Positions 21,494-30,576 of a stretch of DNA of 37,283 nt are shown piece after piece. Positions within the stretch are counted from its first letter, which is position 1; every line of letters begins with the position of its first letter. Under the pieces are notes generated by a model. It worked only from the letters and a program-made list of their open reading frames with translations. It ran no database searches and was not told the origin of the DNA. Position numbers and translations under genes: made by a program. This stretch comes from M2408 sp044348665 (GTDB lineage Bacteria > Bacteroidota > Bacteroidia > Flavobacteriales_D > Crocinitomicaceae): contig JBIKSI010000011.1 in the NCBI GenBank assembly GCA_044348665.1, positions 1 to 37,283 on the forward strand. The letters are read 5' to 3'.

Positions 21494-24400
21494 TTAGTTC
21501 TTAATAAACTTCAGCGATTTAATCTCGTCACCTTGAATCAGGTTAATAAAATACATTCCTTCCGTCAGTTTATCCACGTTAATTACTTGCACTTTGTCGG
21601 CACTCAAAACCTCATCTTGAATCAACCTACCAAAAGCATCTCTGATTTCATAGCGAAGTTCCTTTTCAATGCTGCCTGAAAGCAAAATATTCAAGGTTTT
21701 GTCAACTGGATTCGGGTAAAGTTTGAATAAATTTCCATCCACGTTTTGTACAATAGCATTTTCAAAAGTTATTTCAAAATCCGAAATAGATGGAGCAAGT
21801 TCCTCGTTCCCAACACTGTCAATTCCAGCAATGTAGAAACGGTAGTTCGTGTCAATTTCACCGTAGAAAATCAAAGATGTTTCTCCATTGTTTGTGAAGT
21901 ATGGCAAGTATTCACCTCCGTTTTTAGAAACATACAACACATACTCTCTGATTCCTGAACCTTGATCTGTTGCACTCCAATTAAGCACAAGCGTTGTGTC
22001 GTCTAAAAGTTCATGTGAATCAATTTGTCCAACTGGAGCAAGTAAATCCAAGTGGTTTGTATACGAATTGGTCACAATCGCAGCATTGACATCAAAAATA
22101 ATGCTTGCATCATTCACCAACGAGGCATTGTGTGCTAAACCTGCAAGTGGTTTGATGCTAAACTGAACGAAGCCTTCTCCTTCTGGACTTTCAACATTCG
22201 GATCTAAGAAGCCTCCTAGTGGATCTTCTGTCAACACTAATTCCATTGGGTCAAGAGAAGTGAAATCCCACGTTAAAACTCCGTTGCTTGGATCAAAATC
22301 CCCTTTGATTTCCAAAATGATGTCTTTCGTAGGACGCATGTCGCGGTACATCGTGAATGCATTGTTGATTTTAATTGGATTCAAACTTACTGTGTCAAAA
22401 CTCACCGAACCGAAATTGAAGGTTTCAAAGTCAAATACGGCTGCATCTAAGGTATCGACAATGTGAACGGTTTGAGCAGGTGCTGTTGCTGTTTCCACGT
22501 TTTCGAAGAAAATCGTATACGAAATATCATCTGGATATGCGATATAATTGTCTGTTGCGAAACCAGCAGGACCTACTTTCTCATTAGGATCGTAAGAAGA
22601 CACAGCATCGACATCAATTTCTTTGTTATATTTCGCTTTACATTCAGCAAAAGCATCGGCATACCCTTTCATGTTCACAGTGAAAATCCCAACGGCTTTA
22701 ATCACACCGCCCACTCCTGAAAGATTGATTCCGCAATCCACAAATGTAATTGCCCAATCTTTCATCCAGCTTCTCCATGATTTTTTGCCTTCCGTACTGA
22801 CAGAATTTGCAGTTTTGAAAATATTTTTTCCAACTTGAGTAATACATCCAACAACCGGAATTGCTCCTGTCGCTGCATCTATCACTCCTTCTCCTAAAAT
22901 TCCGATCATGCATTGTGCCATTTCGGTTTTCATCGGGTTTATAAAAATTGGTTCCTGCATAGCAACTTGAACTTTCACATCGCTTGGAGTTTTGATTCGA
23001 AATTTTACCGTACTTACAGAGTTTGCAGCAATACTTGGAATGTAGAATGGATACACGCGAACACCTGAATAATCCGTAAAGGCTGAGTCTGCAAGGAAAT
23101 AAATCGCAGCAGTATCCACGTATTCTCCATATCCATTGTCGTACGCGTATTGTGGGTTTTCAATTTCAAAATCTACAAATTCAATCTCTAAACCTGGTCT
23201 TTCTGACACCGCAATGAAAACCGGAACTGCTTTCGCATCAATGTTTCCAATGTTGGAATACGTAATGGTGTAGGTTTGCCAACGATTTATTAAAACACGT
23301 TGTCTTCCAGATAAAAATACATTTGGTTTAGCTCCCGTTGAAGCTTGTAAATCGAATGCTTGTACTAAAGTCATAATGGTATCTCCAGGGATTTCAACGA
23401 TTACATCGTACAAACCTGGCGCTTCACCTGTGAATGTGAATGCTACCGAGAGAGCATCGCCTAATTCATCTACTACAAACACAGTATCTGCCTCGATGAT
23501 AGTTGTTCCATTATCTAATCTTACCAATGCATTTGCAGGTAAAGATTGTCCATAAAGCTGAGGAGAAACTTGTCCTAAGTTACCACCAAAATTAGTTTCA
23601 ATGTATGTTAGTTTTGGTCGAATGGTAGAAATTCCCAGTTCAGAAGAAGCCAAGGCATAAATACCTGTTGAAGCAACGTTGGTTAATGTGAATTTGTTTT
23701 GCGCTTGTGTATGCGTAACATTTTCGTCTACAAAAATCCAATTTAAACCACCGTCGTTTGAAAAGAATACTTTCAAGTCTGCTTGAATATTGTTGTTCAA
23801 CTCATTAGTGTTGTAGAACAAATTCAACTCGACCAAGGTATCTTGGTAATTACGTGGATGGTTGAGGAACTTCCAATACTGTGTCATTGAATTGGTAATT
23901 CCTGGAGGCAATGTACCTTCAAATCCTTCAACTGTTAATTGCGTAATTGTTGTTCCAACTCTGTTTTTCGCAGTGGCTTTGTAGAAAGAGTAAGTCGTTG
24001 AACTTGCAGAAGTAATGTCTTGTGTCCAAAACACTTTTCCTTTGTTTAGCAATTGACTTGGAGCTTGTCTGTCTGTAAATTCGATTGCTGCATCTGGCAT
24101 CACTTGTAACAAAGCCGTTGGATCAGCAGGCAATTGTGTCAAACGAGGAATTACATTGTTTCCAACTAATTTCACTGAATCTTGGAAGTAATAATTGGTG
24201 GCAGAAATTCCTGTTCCTTTGATGGTGCGCTCATTATCGCTGTATAAAGTAAACGTTGAGATATCAAATGAACCTAAATTGTCCAGATTTCCAGAAAGAG
24301 CCAGTGTGCTTGGGGTAAATCCACCCAAATTGGTAAATGAGCCATTAACGCTTAGGTAGAACGCCCATCCATTTGCATTTCGTTCAATCAAGCCGAAATT

Positions 24401-27274
24401 ATGAAGATTTCCATTGATGGTGAGCGAAGTTGTTTGCGAGTTGATATTATTTAAATTTTCAAGAACAGAAACAACACCGTTGATCGTCATTTCTCCCAAT
24501 TGCGCATCTTGATGAAAAAAGATACTGTCACCTTCCAAAGTTAAATTGATTCCACCTCCTCCTAAGTAGGCACCAGCGTCAAAGTAAATGTGTTTTGTTG
24601 CTTGAACTTTTCCATTTTCAAAGCGACCACTTCCTGATAAAAATAAATCGTGTGCCGTTAATGCTATTGAATCCGAATTTAGCAAGAAGCGTGATTTTAA
24701 ATACAAATTAGTATTCGCTTGAACCAAACTAGGTGTTCCTGTAATTTCCAGCCATGAAGTAGGTTCGAAATAATTATCTGTACCACTATAAATTGTTTGT
24801 ACTCCCGTTCCATTTAAGTTCGTTTCATTCGTTCTCCAAACTCCATAATTGTGTAAGTCTTTCGAAACATGCAAATAGAAAGCCCACCCTGATTCATTGT
24901 TCAAAATTTTGCTATTATTGATCAAATCACCTACAATCGTTAAATTGGTTGTTTGTGAACCAATATTAATCAAGGTATCTTGAACAGAAACTACTCCTTG
25001 GAAAGTCATTTCACCTACACGGGAAACGTGGTGTAAGAAAATACTGTCTCCCGCTACTGTTAAGTTAATGCCACCTGCTCCCAAATATGCTGCATTTTGG
25101 AAGTACACATGTTTTGTTGTGTTTACTGTTCCATTTTCAAATCTTCCGCTATTGGAGATAAACAATGCATTTTCATTCAATTGAACAGCTTGTGCGTTTA
25201 ATAGAAATCTACTTTTTAAGTACAAAGGTGTACTCGCTTGCACCAAACTTGGTGTTCCTGTAATTTTGAGCCACGAAGTAGGTTCGAAGTAGTTATCAGT
25301 TCCACAAAAAATGGATTGAGTTGTTGTACCGTTTAAGTTTGTCTCGTTCGTTCTCCAAATACCGTAATTGTGTAAGTCTTTCGAAACATTAAGGTAGAAA
25401 GCCCAGCCCAATTCATTGTTCAAGATGCTTCCATTGTTGATTAAATCACCTACCACAGTTAGATTTGTAGTTTGACTTGTGATGTTTATCAACGTATCTT
25501 CCATAGAAACAACACCTTGAAAAGTCATTTCACCTACTCGCGCTACATGGTGCAAGAAAATGCTATCACCCGCCACTGTAAGATTAATTCCACCAGCACC
25601 TAAATATGCCCCATTTTGGAAATAGATGTGTTTGCTTGCATTTACGATTCCATTTTCAAAACGTCCGCTGTTTGAAATAAACAACTGATTTTCATTCAAC
25701 TGTATAGCTTGTGTATTCAATAAAAATCTACTTTTTAAATACAAGGGTGTACTTGTTTGAACTAAGGTAGGTGTTCCCGTAATTTCCAGCCAGGAAGTAG
25801 GTTCGAAATAATTATCCGTCCCACAAAAAATGGATTGCGTTCCTGTACCATTTAAATTGGTTTCGTTGGTATTCCAAATTCCGTAATTGTGTAAATCCCT
25901 GGAAACATGAACATAGAAGGCCCAACCTGATTCGTTATTCAAGATACTTCCGTTGTTGATTAAATCACCTACCACATAAAAATTGGTTGTTTGACTAACA
26001 ATATTAATCAAGGTATCTTGGACAGAAACAACACCTTGGAAAGTCATTTCACCTACTCGTGCAACATGGTGCAAATAGATACTATCACCTGTCACTGTTA
26101 AGTTTATTCCTCCAGCACCTAAATATGCCCCATTTTGGAAATAGATGTGTTTGCTTGTATTTACGGTACCATTTTCAAAACGTCCACTTGTTGAAAGGTA
26201 CAACTGATTTTCATTCACTTGTATCGACTGAGCATTCAATAAAAATCTACTTTTTAAATACAAGGGCGTACTTGCTTGAACTAAAGTAGGTGTTCCCGTA
26301 ATTTCAAGCCAGGAAGTAGGTTCGAAATAATTATCCGTTCCACAAAAAATAGATTGCGTTGTTAATCCGTTTAAGTTTGTCTCGTTCGTTTTCCAAACTC
26401 CATAATTGTGTAAGTCTCTTGATACATTTAAGTAAAAGGCCCACCCAAACTCGTTATTTAAAATTTTTCCGTTGTTGATTAAATCTCCTTGAACATACAC
26501 GTTTGTAGTTTGACTTGTTATATTAATCAAGGTATCTTGGACAGAAACAACACCTTGGAAAGTGATTTCTCCCACACGAGCGAGGTTATGTAAATAAATA
26601 CTATCTCCAGCAATCGTTAAATTATGACCTCCAGCACCCAAGTTGGCACCGTTTTGAAAGTAAATATGTTTTGAGGAATTAACGGAACCATTTTCAAACT
26701 TCGCACTCCCAGATAAGTAAAAACTATTTTGATTCATTTCAACGCTTGCACCATTTACTAAAAATCTGTTTTTTAGGTACAAATCTGAATTCACTTGAAT
26801 CGTTGTTGTACTATTGGCAACTGTTAAATAAGAGGTCGGTTCGAAGTACTTTTCAACACCACACGATATGCTTTGAGTAAGCGCTGAATTTAAGATGGTT
26901 TGACTAGTTCTCCAAGTTCCATTGTTTACAATGTTTCCTTGAATATACACGTAAAAGGACCAACCATTCACATCGTTAATCAATGAACCATTGTTGGTAA
27001 AATTTCCATTTACATTCAAACTTGTGGTAGTACTTGTACCGTTCATTAAACTTGCCCCTGAGGAAATCGTTAAATCATTGCACGTAACCGTTCCTAGGAC
27101 AGTCACTGGACCATTTAGAACAACGTGTTCATTTGCACTTGGAACAACTGATCCGAGCCAAGTAGTAGCACTCGACCAATCTCCTCCAGAAATTGAACTT
27201 TCAATTGTTTGTTGGGCGAATATTGAATGAATAGAAAACCCAATAAACATCAATAAAATAGTTTTTAATTTCAT
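21494..27274 (-). CDS. Giant T9SS type A cargo protein with tandem 173-residue repeats
   Basis: A 1926-residue secreted surface protein. Residues 1-20 are a signal peptide ending IFAQ. From about residue 90 to 1000 the chain is five units of about 173 residues plus a partial sixth, each with GDLINNGS-ILNNESGWAFYL, CGTDNYFEPTSWL, LYLKSRFLLN, SGRFENG-VN, KHIYFQNGAYLGAGG and VGEMTFQGVVS. The repeats suggest a beta-helix or beta-solenoid. Later regions have adhesin-like strands (about 1200-1450), a helical cysteine-containing stretch (about 1450-1550) and a DUF7619-like domain starting at SSYDPNEKVG (about 1550). The end (about 1850-1926), LYPNPVDKTLNI to SLKFIKN, is a type A C-terminal sorting domain. 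It probably acts as an adhesin or surface-layer protein. Confidence 0.93.
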   Translation of the reverse strand: MKLKTILLMFIGFSIHSIFAQQTIESSISGGDWSSATTWLGSVVPSANEHVVLNGPVTVLGTVTCNDLTISSGASLMNGTSTTTSLNVNGNFTNNGSLINDVNGWSFYVYIQGNIVNNGTWRTSQTILNSALTQSISCGVEKYFEPTSYLTVANSTTTIQVNSDLYLKNRFLVNGASVEMNQNSFYLSGSAKFENGSVNSSKHIYFQNGANLGAGGHNLTIAGDSIYLHNLARVGEITFQGVVSVQDTLINITSQTTNVYVQGDLINNGKILNNEFGWAFYLNVSRDLHNYGVWKTNETNLNGLTTQSIFCGTDNYFEPTSWLEITGTPTLVQASTPLYLKSRFLLNAQSIQVNENQLYLSTSGRFENGTVNTSKHIYFQNGAYLGAGGINLTVTGDSIYLHHVARVGEMTFQGVVSVQDTLINIVSQTTNFYVVGDLINNGSILNNESGWAFYVHVSRDLHNYGIWNTNETNLNGTGTQSIFCGTDNYFEPTSWLEITGTPTLVQTSTPLYLKSRFLLNTQAIQLNENQLFISNSGRFENGIVNASKHIYFQNGAYLGAGGINLTVAGDSIFLHHVARVGEMTFQGVVSMEDTLINITSQTTNLTVVGDLINNGSILNNELGWAFYLNVSKDLHNYGIWRTNETNLNGTTTQSIFCGTDNYFEPTSWLKITGTPSLVQASTPLYLKSRFLLNAQAVQLNENALFISNSGRFENGTVNTTKHVYFQNAAYLGAGGINLTVAGDSIFLHHVSRVGEMTFQGVVSVQDTLINIGSQTTNLTIVGDLINNSKILNNESGWAFYLHVSKDLHNYGVWRTNETNLNGTGVQTIYSGTDNYFEPTSWLEITGTPSLVQANTNLYLKSRFLLNSDSIALTAHDLFLSGSGRFENGKVQATKHIYFDAGAYLGGGGINLTLEGDSIFFHQDAQLGEMTINGVVSVLENLNNINSQTTSLTINGNLHNFGLIERNANGWAFYLSVNGSFTNLGGFTPSTLALSGNLDNLGSFDISTFTLYSDNERTIKGTGISATNYYFQDSVKLVGNNVIPRLTQLPADPTALLQVMPDAAIEFTDRQAPSQLLNKGKVFWTQDITSASSTTYSFYKATAKNRVGTTITQLTVEGFEGTLPPGITNSMTQYWKFLNHPRNYQDTLVELNLFYNTNELNNNIQADLKVFFSNDGGLNWIFVDENVTHTQAQNKFTLTNVASTGIYALASSELGISTIRPKLTYIETNFGGNLGQVSPQLYGQSLPANALVRLDNGTTIIEADTVFVVDELGDALSVAFTFTGEAPGLYDVIVEIPGDTIMTLVQAFDLQASTGAKPNVFLSGRQRVLINRWQTYTITYSNIGNIDAKAVPVFIAVSERPGLEIEFVDFEIENPQYAYDNGYGEYVDTAAIYFLADSAFTDYSGVRVYPFYIPSIAANSVSTVKFRIKTPSDVKVQVAMQEPIFINPMKTEMAQCMIGILGEGVIDAATGAIPVVGCITQVGKNIFKTANSVSTEGKKSWRSWMKDWAITFVDCGINLSGVGGVIKAVGIFTVNMKGYADAFAECKAKYNKEIDVDAVSSYDPNEKVGPAGFATDNYIAYPDDISYTIFFENVETATAPAQTVHIVDTLDAAVFDFETFNFGSVSFDTVSLNPIKINNAFTMYRDMRPTKDIILEIKGDFDPSNGVLTWDFTSLDPMELVLTEDPLGGFLDPNVESPEGEGFVQFSIKPLAGLAHNASLVNDASIIFDVNAAIVTNSYTNHLDLLAPVGQIDSHELLDDTTLVLNWSATDQGSGIREYVLYVSKNGGEYLPYFTNNGETSLIFYGEIDTNYRFYIAGIDSVGNEELAPSISDFEITFENAIVQNVDGNLFKLYPNPVDKTLNILLSGSIEKELRYEIRDAFGRLIQDEVLSADKVQVINVDKLTEGMYFINLIQGDEIKSLKFIKN
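24412..27006 (-). repeat. 519-bp coding tandem repeats
   Basis: Within the giant gene, units repeat at exactly 519 bases: segment GDLINN starts near 26487, 25968, 25449 and 24930, with a diverged first unit up to 27006 and a partial last one near 24412. Neighbouring inner units are very similar at nucleotide level, including silent positions, which points to recent duplication or gene conversion. Confidence 0.85.
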
Positions 27275-27290
27275 AGTCTTATGTTTTTTA

Positions 27291-27298
27291 CAAAGTTA
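27291..27298 (-). promoter_or_regulatory. Candidate -7 box for the giant T9SS gene
   Basis: TAACTTTG on the minus strand matches TAnnTTTG and ends 16 bases before the ATG at 27274. No good -33 box. Confidence 0.35.
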
Positions 27299-27370
27299 TT
27301 TTCGAAAAAACTAATAAAATATGAGAATTGTCAGAAAAATCCATGATTAACGAGCATAAAAACCAAAACT

Positions 27371-27401
27371 TTTGAATTGCAATTAAACCTTTTTACATTT
27401 G
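27371..27401 (+). promoter_or_regulatory. Consensus Bacteroidota promoter for the LTXXQ-like gene
   Basis: TTTG (27371-27374), 19 bases, then TACATTTG (27394-27401): both boxes match TTTG-N19-TAnnTTTG exactly. The start site would be near 27408, about 30 bases before the ATG at 27439. It is the clearest promoter in the window. Confidence 0.65.
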
Positions 27402-27438
27402 CACTGTCTTACACAATATAAACTAAAAAATATAAGTC

Positions 27439-27804
27439 ATGAAATCAATTATTTTATCAATTTGTTTAATCGTAATAGGGAGTTATTCTTTTGGACAAGA
27501 GAAAAAAGCTAAGAAAACAAGTGAAGAACGTGCAGAGATTGCAACAAGTAAATTAGAAAAGGAAATCACTTTGTCAAAAGAACAAAGAGACAAAATTTAT
27601 GCAATCAACTTGAGAACTGCTCAAAAAAATCAGGAAATTCGCAAGAAAAAGGAATTAACTGAAGAACAAAAAAAGGAGCAATTGAAAGCGAATAATAAAA
27701 ATCGTCATCAATCCATTGCGGGAGAGTTAACGGAGGAACAAAAGAAAATTCTAAAAGCAAAAAGGAAAGCAAAAAAAGAAAAAATTGAGGAAGAAGGATT
27801 GTAA
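27439..27804 (+). CDS. Small periplasmic LTXXQ-motif-like protein
   Basis: A 121-residue exported, highly basic helical protein. The signal peptide is MKSIILSICLIVIGSYSFGQ. Three related segments, LSKEQRDKI (about 44), LTEEQKKEQ (about 73) and LTEEQKKIL (about 96), match the LTXXQ motif of Spy/CpxP-type periplasmic stress proteins and chaperones. Over a quarter of the residues are lysine, more than in Spy, so the role may differ. It has a consensus promoter and its own terminator, so it is a single-gene transcript. The two neighbours are large secreted proteins. Confidence 0.78.
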   Translation: MKSIILSICLIVIGSYSFGQEKKAKKTSEERAEIATSKLEKEITLSKEQRDKIYAINLRTAQKNQEIRKKKELTEEQKKEQLKANNKNRHQSIAGELTEEQKKILKAKRKAKKEKIEEEGL

Positions 27805-27832
27805 TTCTAATTCTAACTTAAAACTCAAAAAG

Positions 27833-27865
27833 TGCTCAGGTATTAAATCATCTGGGCATTTTTTT
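27833..27865 (+). terminator. Rho-independent terminator
   Basis: TGCTCAG (27833-27839) pairs with CTGGGCA (27852-27858), seven bp with one G-U, followed by seven T. It lies 29 bases after the LTXXQ-like gene stop. Confidence 0.78.
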
Positions 27866-27986
27866 GAATGTTCAAAAAATAGTTTTTATCAATCAAAATT
27901 GCTCATAAAAAGTGTTTTTTCAGCAAAAAGTATAAGGTTTTAAAAAAAATACTTATTTTTAGCTTTTAAACGTCAAAATAATCAGA

Positions 27987-30566
27987 ATGAAAAAAATTAT
28001 TCTATTCTTTCTACTAGCCACTTTAGGTCCTGCTTTTGGACAAATTCAAGATAATTTTTCAGATAATGACTTTTCATCAAATCCATCTTGGTTGGGTGAT
28101 GATTCTGTTTTTGTTGTTGCCGATGATGGAGGAAACTTAAAATTGAGATCAAACAAAATAATTGCCTCTTCAACTTTTTATTTGTCAAGTGCAAGTAGTT
28201 TGTTTACAAATACACAATGGGAATTTTCTTTAAGACTAGGATTTAATACCTCAAGTGCAAATTTTGTTGATGTTTATTTGTGCTCAAACCAATCGGATTT
28301 AAATTCTAGTACCCTAAACGGATACTTTGTGAGAATTGGGGGTTCATCAGATGAAATATCTTTATTTAATGTTTTGACTGGAACAGAAACTAAAATAATT
28401 GATGGTATAGATGGGGTAACAAATACTTCCAATAACACTTTAAAAATTAAGGTAATTCGAACATCCTCAAATGATTGGACTTTAGAAAGAGATAATAGCG
28501 GAACAGGGAATTCTTATACCTTAGAAGGGACAATTAATGATAATGCTTTTTCAGGAAGTTCTTTTTTTGGAATAAAAATCACCCAATCCACGGCAAGTTT
28601 TTTTCAAAAACATTTTATAGATGACGTCTATGTTGGACCAATCATTTTAGATGTAGCAGCTCCAACAATTGTTTCGGCAACGGTGTTAGATGCAAGTACT
28701 ATTGATGTACTTTTTTCAGAGAATGTAGAACAAGTTTCGGCGGAAAATGAAGTAAATTATTCTTTGCCCTCATACACCATTTCATCAGCTACTAGAGATG
28801 CTGTAAATCTCAGTTTAGTTCACCTAACCCTTGCCTCACCTTTGGCAAATGGAACAACAAATACATTAACGATAACTGGAGTAAGTGATTTGTTTTCAAA
28901 TGCGATTGTCTCTGAAAGCGTTAATGTTTCTTTATTGGTGTCTGATATTCCTACAAAAGGTGATGTGATAATCACGGAATTTTATGCAGACCCTTCACCA
29001 AAAATCGGATTACCATCTGTAGAATATGTTGAAATTTATAATAAAAGTACAAAGATTTTTAATTTGAATGGGTGGAAATTAGCAGATAACTCCAGTGCAG
29101 GAACAATCTCAGATGCTTGGATACTTCCTGGAGAATACAAAATTTTATGTTCAAGTTCAGCTGTTGATTCTTTCCCAAATCCCATTTCAGTAACAAGTTT
29201 TCCGAGTCAAAATAATTCTGGTGACAATGTTGTTTTGCGTTACTCAGATAACACAACCATTATTGATAGTGTTGTTTGGGCAGATACTTGGTACAAGGAT
29301 GAAATCAAAAAAGATGGTGGTTACTCCTTGGAATTAATCAACTTAAATGATCCTTGTTCTGACTTTAATAATTGGTCAGCAAGTAATGCAATCATTGGAG
29401 GAACTCCTGGATCTCAAAATTCAATTTTTGATGCCAATCCGGATATCACAGCACCAACAATTCTGGAAATTACAGCCATCGAACCAAATTATCTATCTGT
29501 TACTTTCAATGAAGGTATGGACTCTACAAGTCTTGAAAACGCAGGAATTGTGGCTGGACCAGGCTTGAGTTTAACAAATATTTATGTAACTAATGAGTTC
29601 ACAAATAACGCATTAATAGAATTTAACGAGGATTTTGTAGGCTCACAAATTTATACGATAGCCATTCAAAATGTCGCAGATTGCTGGAATAATAGCACAA
29701 CCATAAACACTACATTTACATTACCTGAAGAAGCAACTGTTGGAGATGTAATTATCAATGAAATTTTATCAGACCCAATTACAGGAGGCTATGATTTTGT
29801 AGAGCTTTATAATAAATCAGCGAAATTAATCAACTTAAAAAACTACCAATTAGCTAATTTTGATAACGACTCCATAGCAAACAACAAAACTATTGAAGTA
29901 AACTATATTCTTTATCCAAATGATTACGTGGTGATTACGCAAGATAGTACAAGTTTAAAACAACTATATTCTAACGCTGTTAGTGGAAAATTTATCCAAA
30001 TGAGTTTACCAACTTATAGTAATGATTCAAGTACTGTGTTTTTAGTAAAACAATTTACTACTTTAGACAAAGTGAGTTATGAAGATGATTGGCATTTTGC
30101 TTTATTAGACGATCAAGATGGGAAATCACTGGAAAGAATTGATCCAAATGGGAAATCAAACGACAAAAATAATTGGCATACCGCTTCTTCTGTCTCAGGC
30201 TATGCAACTCCTGGTAAAATGAACTCACAGTTAATGTATGGCGAAGATTTAGGTGAAATAAGTTTAACCAACTCAATATTTTCTCCAGATAACGACGGGT
30301 TTGAAGATGTATTGCAAATAAATTATCAAATGATTAATGCTGGAAAATTAGCGTCAATTTCCATCTATGATGACAAAGGAAGGGTAATCAAAAAACTAGT
30401 AACAAGTGAAATTATTGGCAATGAAGGAACATTTAATTGGGATGGTGTTACTGAAAACAATCAGAAAGCAAGTATTGGAGCTTATGTTCTACTTTTCGAA
30501 GCATTTGATACCAATGGCGGTACAATTATGAAAAAATTACCTTTTGTTGTTGCTGGGAAATTGTAA
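27987..30566 (+). CDS. Secreted lamin tail domain protein with FlgD/CHU_C-like C-terminus
   Basis: An 859-residue extracellular protein. The signal peptide is 1-18 (ending AFG). Domains in order: a concanavalin-like N-terminal region (about 20-215, DNFSDNDFS onward); a bacterial Ig-like domain (about 226-312, APTIVSATVLDASTIDVLFSE); lamin tail domain 1 (about 326-480, GDVIITEFYADPSP, EYVEIYNKS); a second Ig-like domain (about 488-580); lamin tail domain 2 (about 586-745, GDVIINEILSDP, DFVELYNKS); and a C-terminal domain (about 760-859, FSPDNDGFEDVLQINY, ISIYDDKGRVI, FNWDG) like the FlgD-Ig/CHU_C modules that end T9SS cargo. Bacterial lamin-tail proteins are often surface-associated or linked to nucleases. 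Function beyond that unknown. Confidence 0.9.
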   Translation: MKKIILFFLLATLGPAFGQIQDNFSDNDFSSNPSWLGDDSVFVVADDGGNLKLRSNKIIASSTFYLSSASSLFTNTQWEFSLRLGFNTSSANFVDVYLCSNQSDLNSSTLNGYFVRIGGSSDEISLFNVLTGTETKIIDGIDGVTNTSNNTLKIKVIRTSSNDWTLERDNSGTGNSYTLEGTINDNAFSGSSFFGIKITQSTASFFQKHFIDDVYVGPIILDVAAPTIVSATVLDASTIDVLFSENVEQVSAENEVNYSLPSYTISSATRDAVNLSLVHLTLASPLANGTTNTLTITGVSDLFSNAIVSESVNVSLLVSDIPTKGDVIITEFYADPSPKIGLPSVEYVEIYNKSTKIFNLNGWKLADNSSAGTISDAWILPGEYKILCSSSAVDSFPNPISVTSFPSQNNSGDNVVLRYSDNTTIIDSVVWADTWYKDEIKKDGGYSLELINLNDPCSDFNNWSASNAIIGGTPGSQNSIFDANPDITAPTILEITAIEPNYLSVTFNEGMDSTSLENAGIVAGPGLSLTNIYVTNEFTNNALIEFNEDFVGSQIYTIAIQNVADCWNNSTTINTTFTLPEEATVGDVIINEILSDPITGGYDFVELYNKSAKLINLKNYQLANFDNDSIANNKTIEVNYILYPNDYVVITQDSTSLKQLYSNAVSGKFIQMSLPTYSNDSSTVFLVKQFTTLDKVSYEDDWHFALLDDQDGKSLERIDPNGKSNDKNNWHTASSVSGYATPGKMNSQLMYGEDLGEISLTNSIFSPDNDGFEDVLQINYQMINAGKLASISIYDDKGRVIKKLVTSEIIGNEGTFNWDGVTENNQKASIGAYVLLFEAFDTNGGTIMKKLPFVVAGKL

Positions 30567-30576
30567 TGTACAATTA

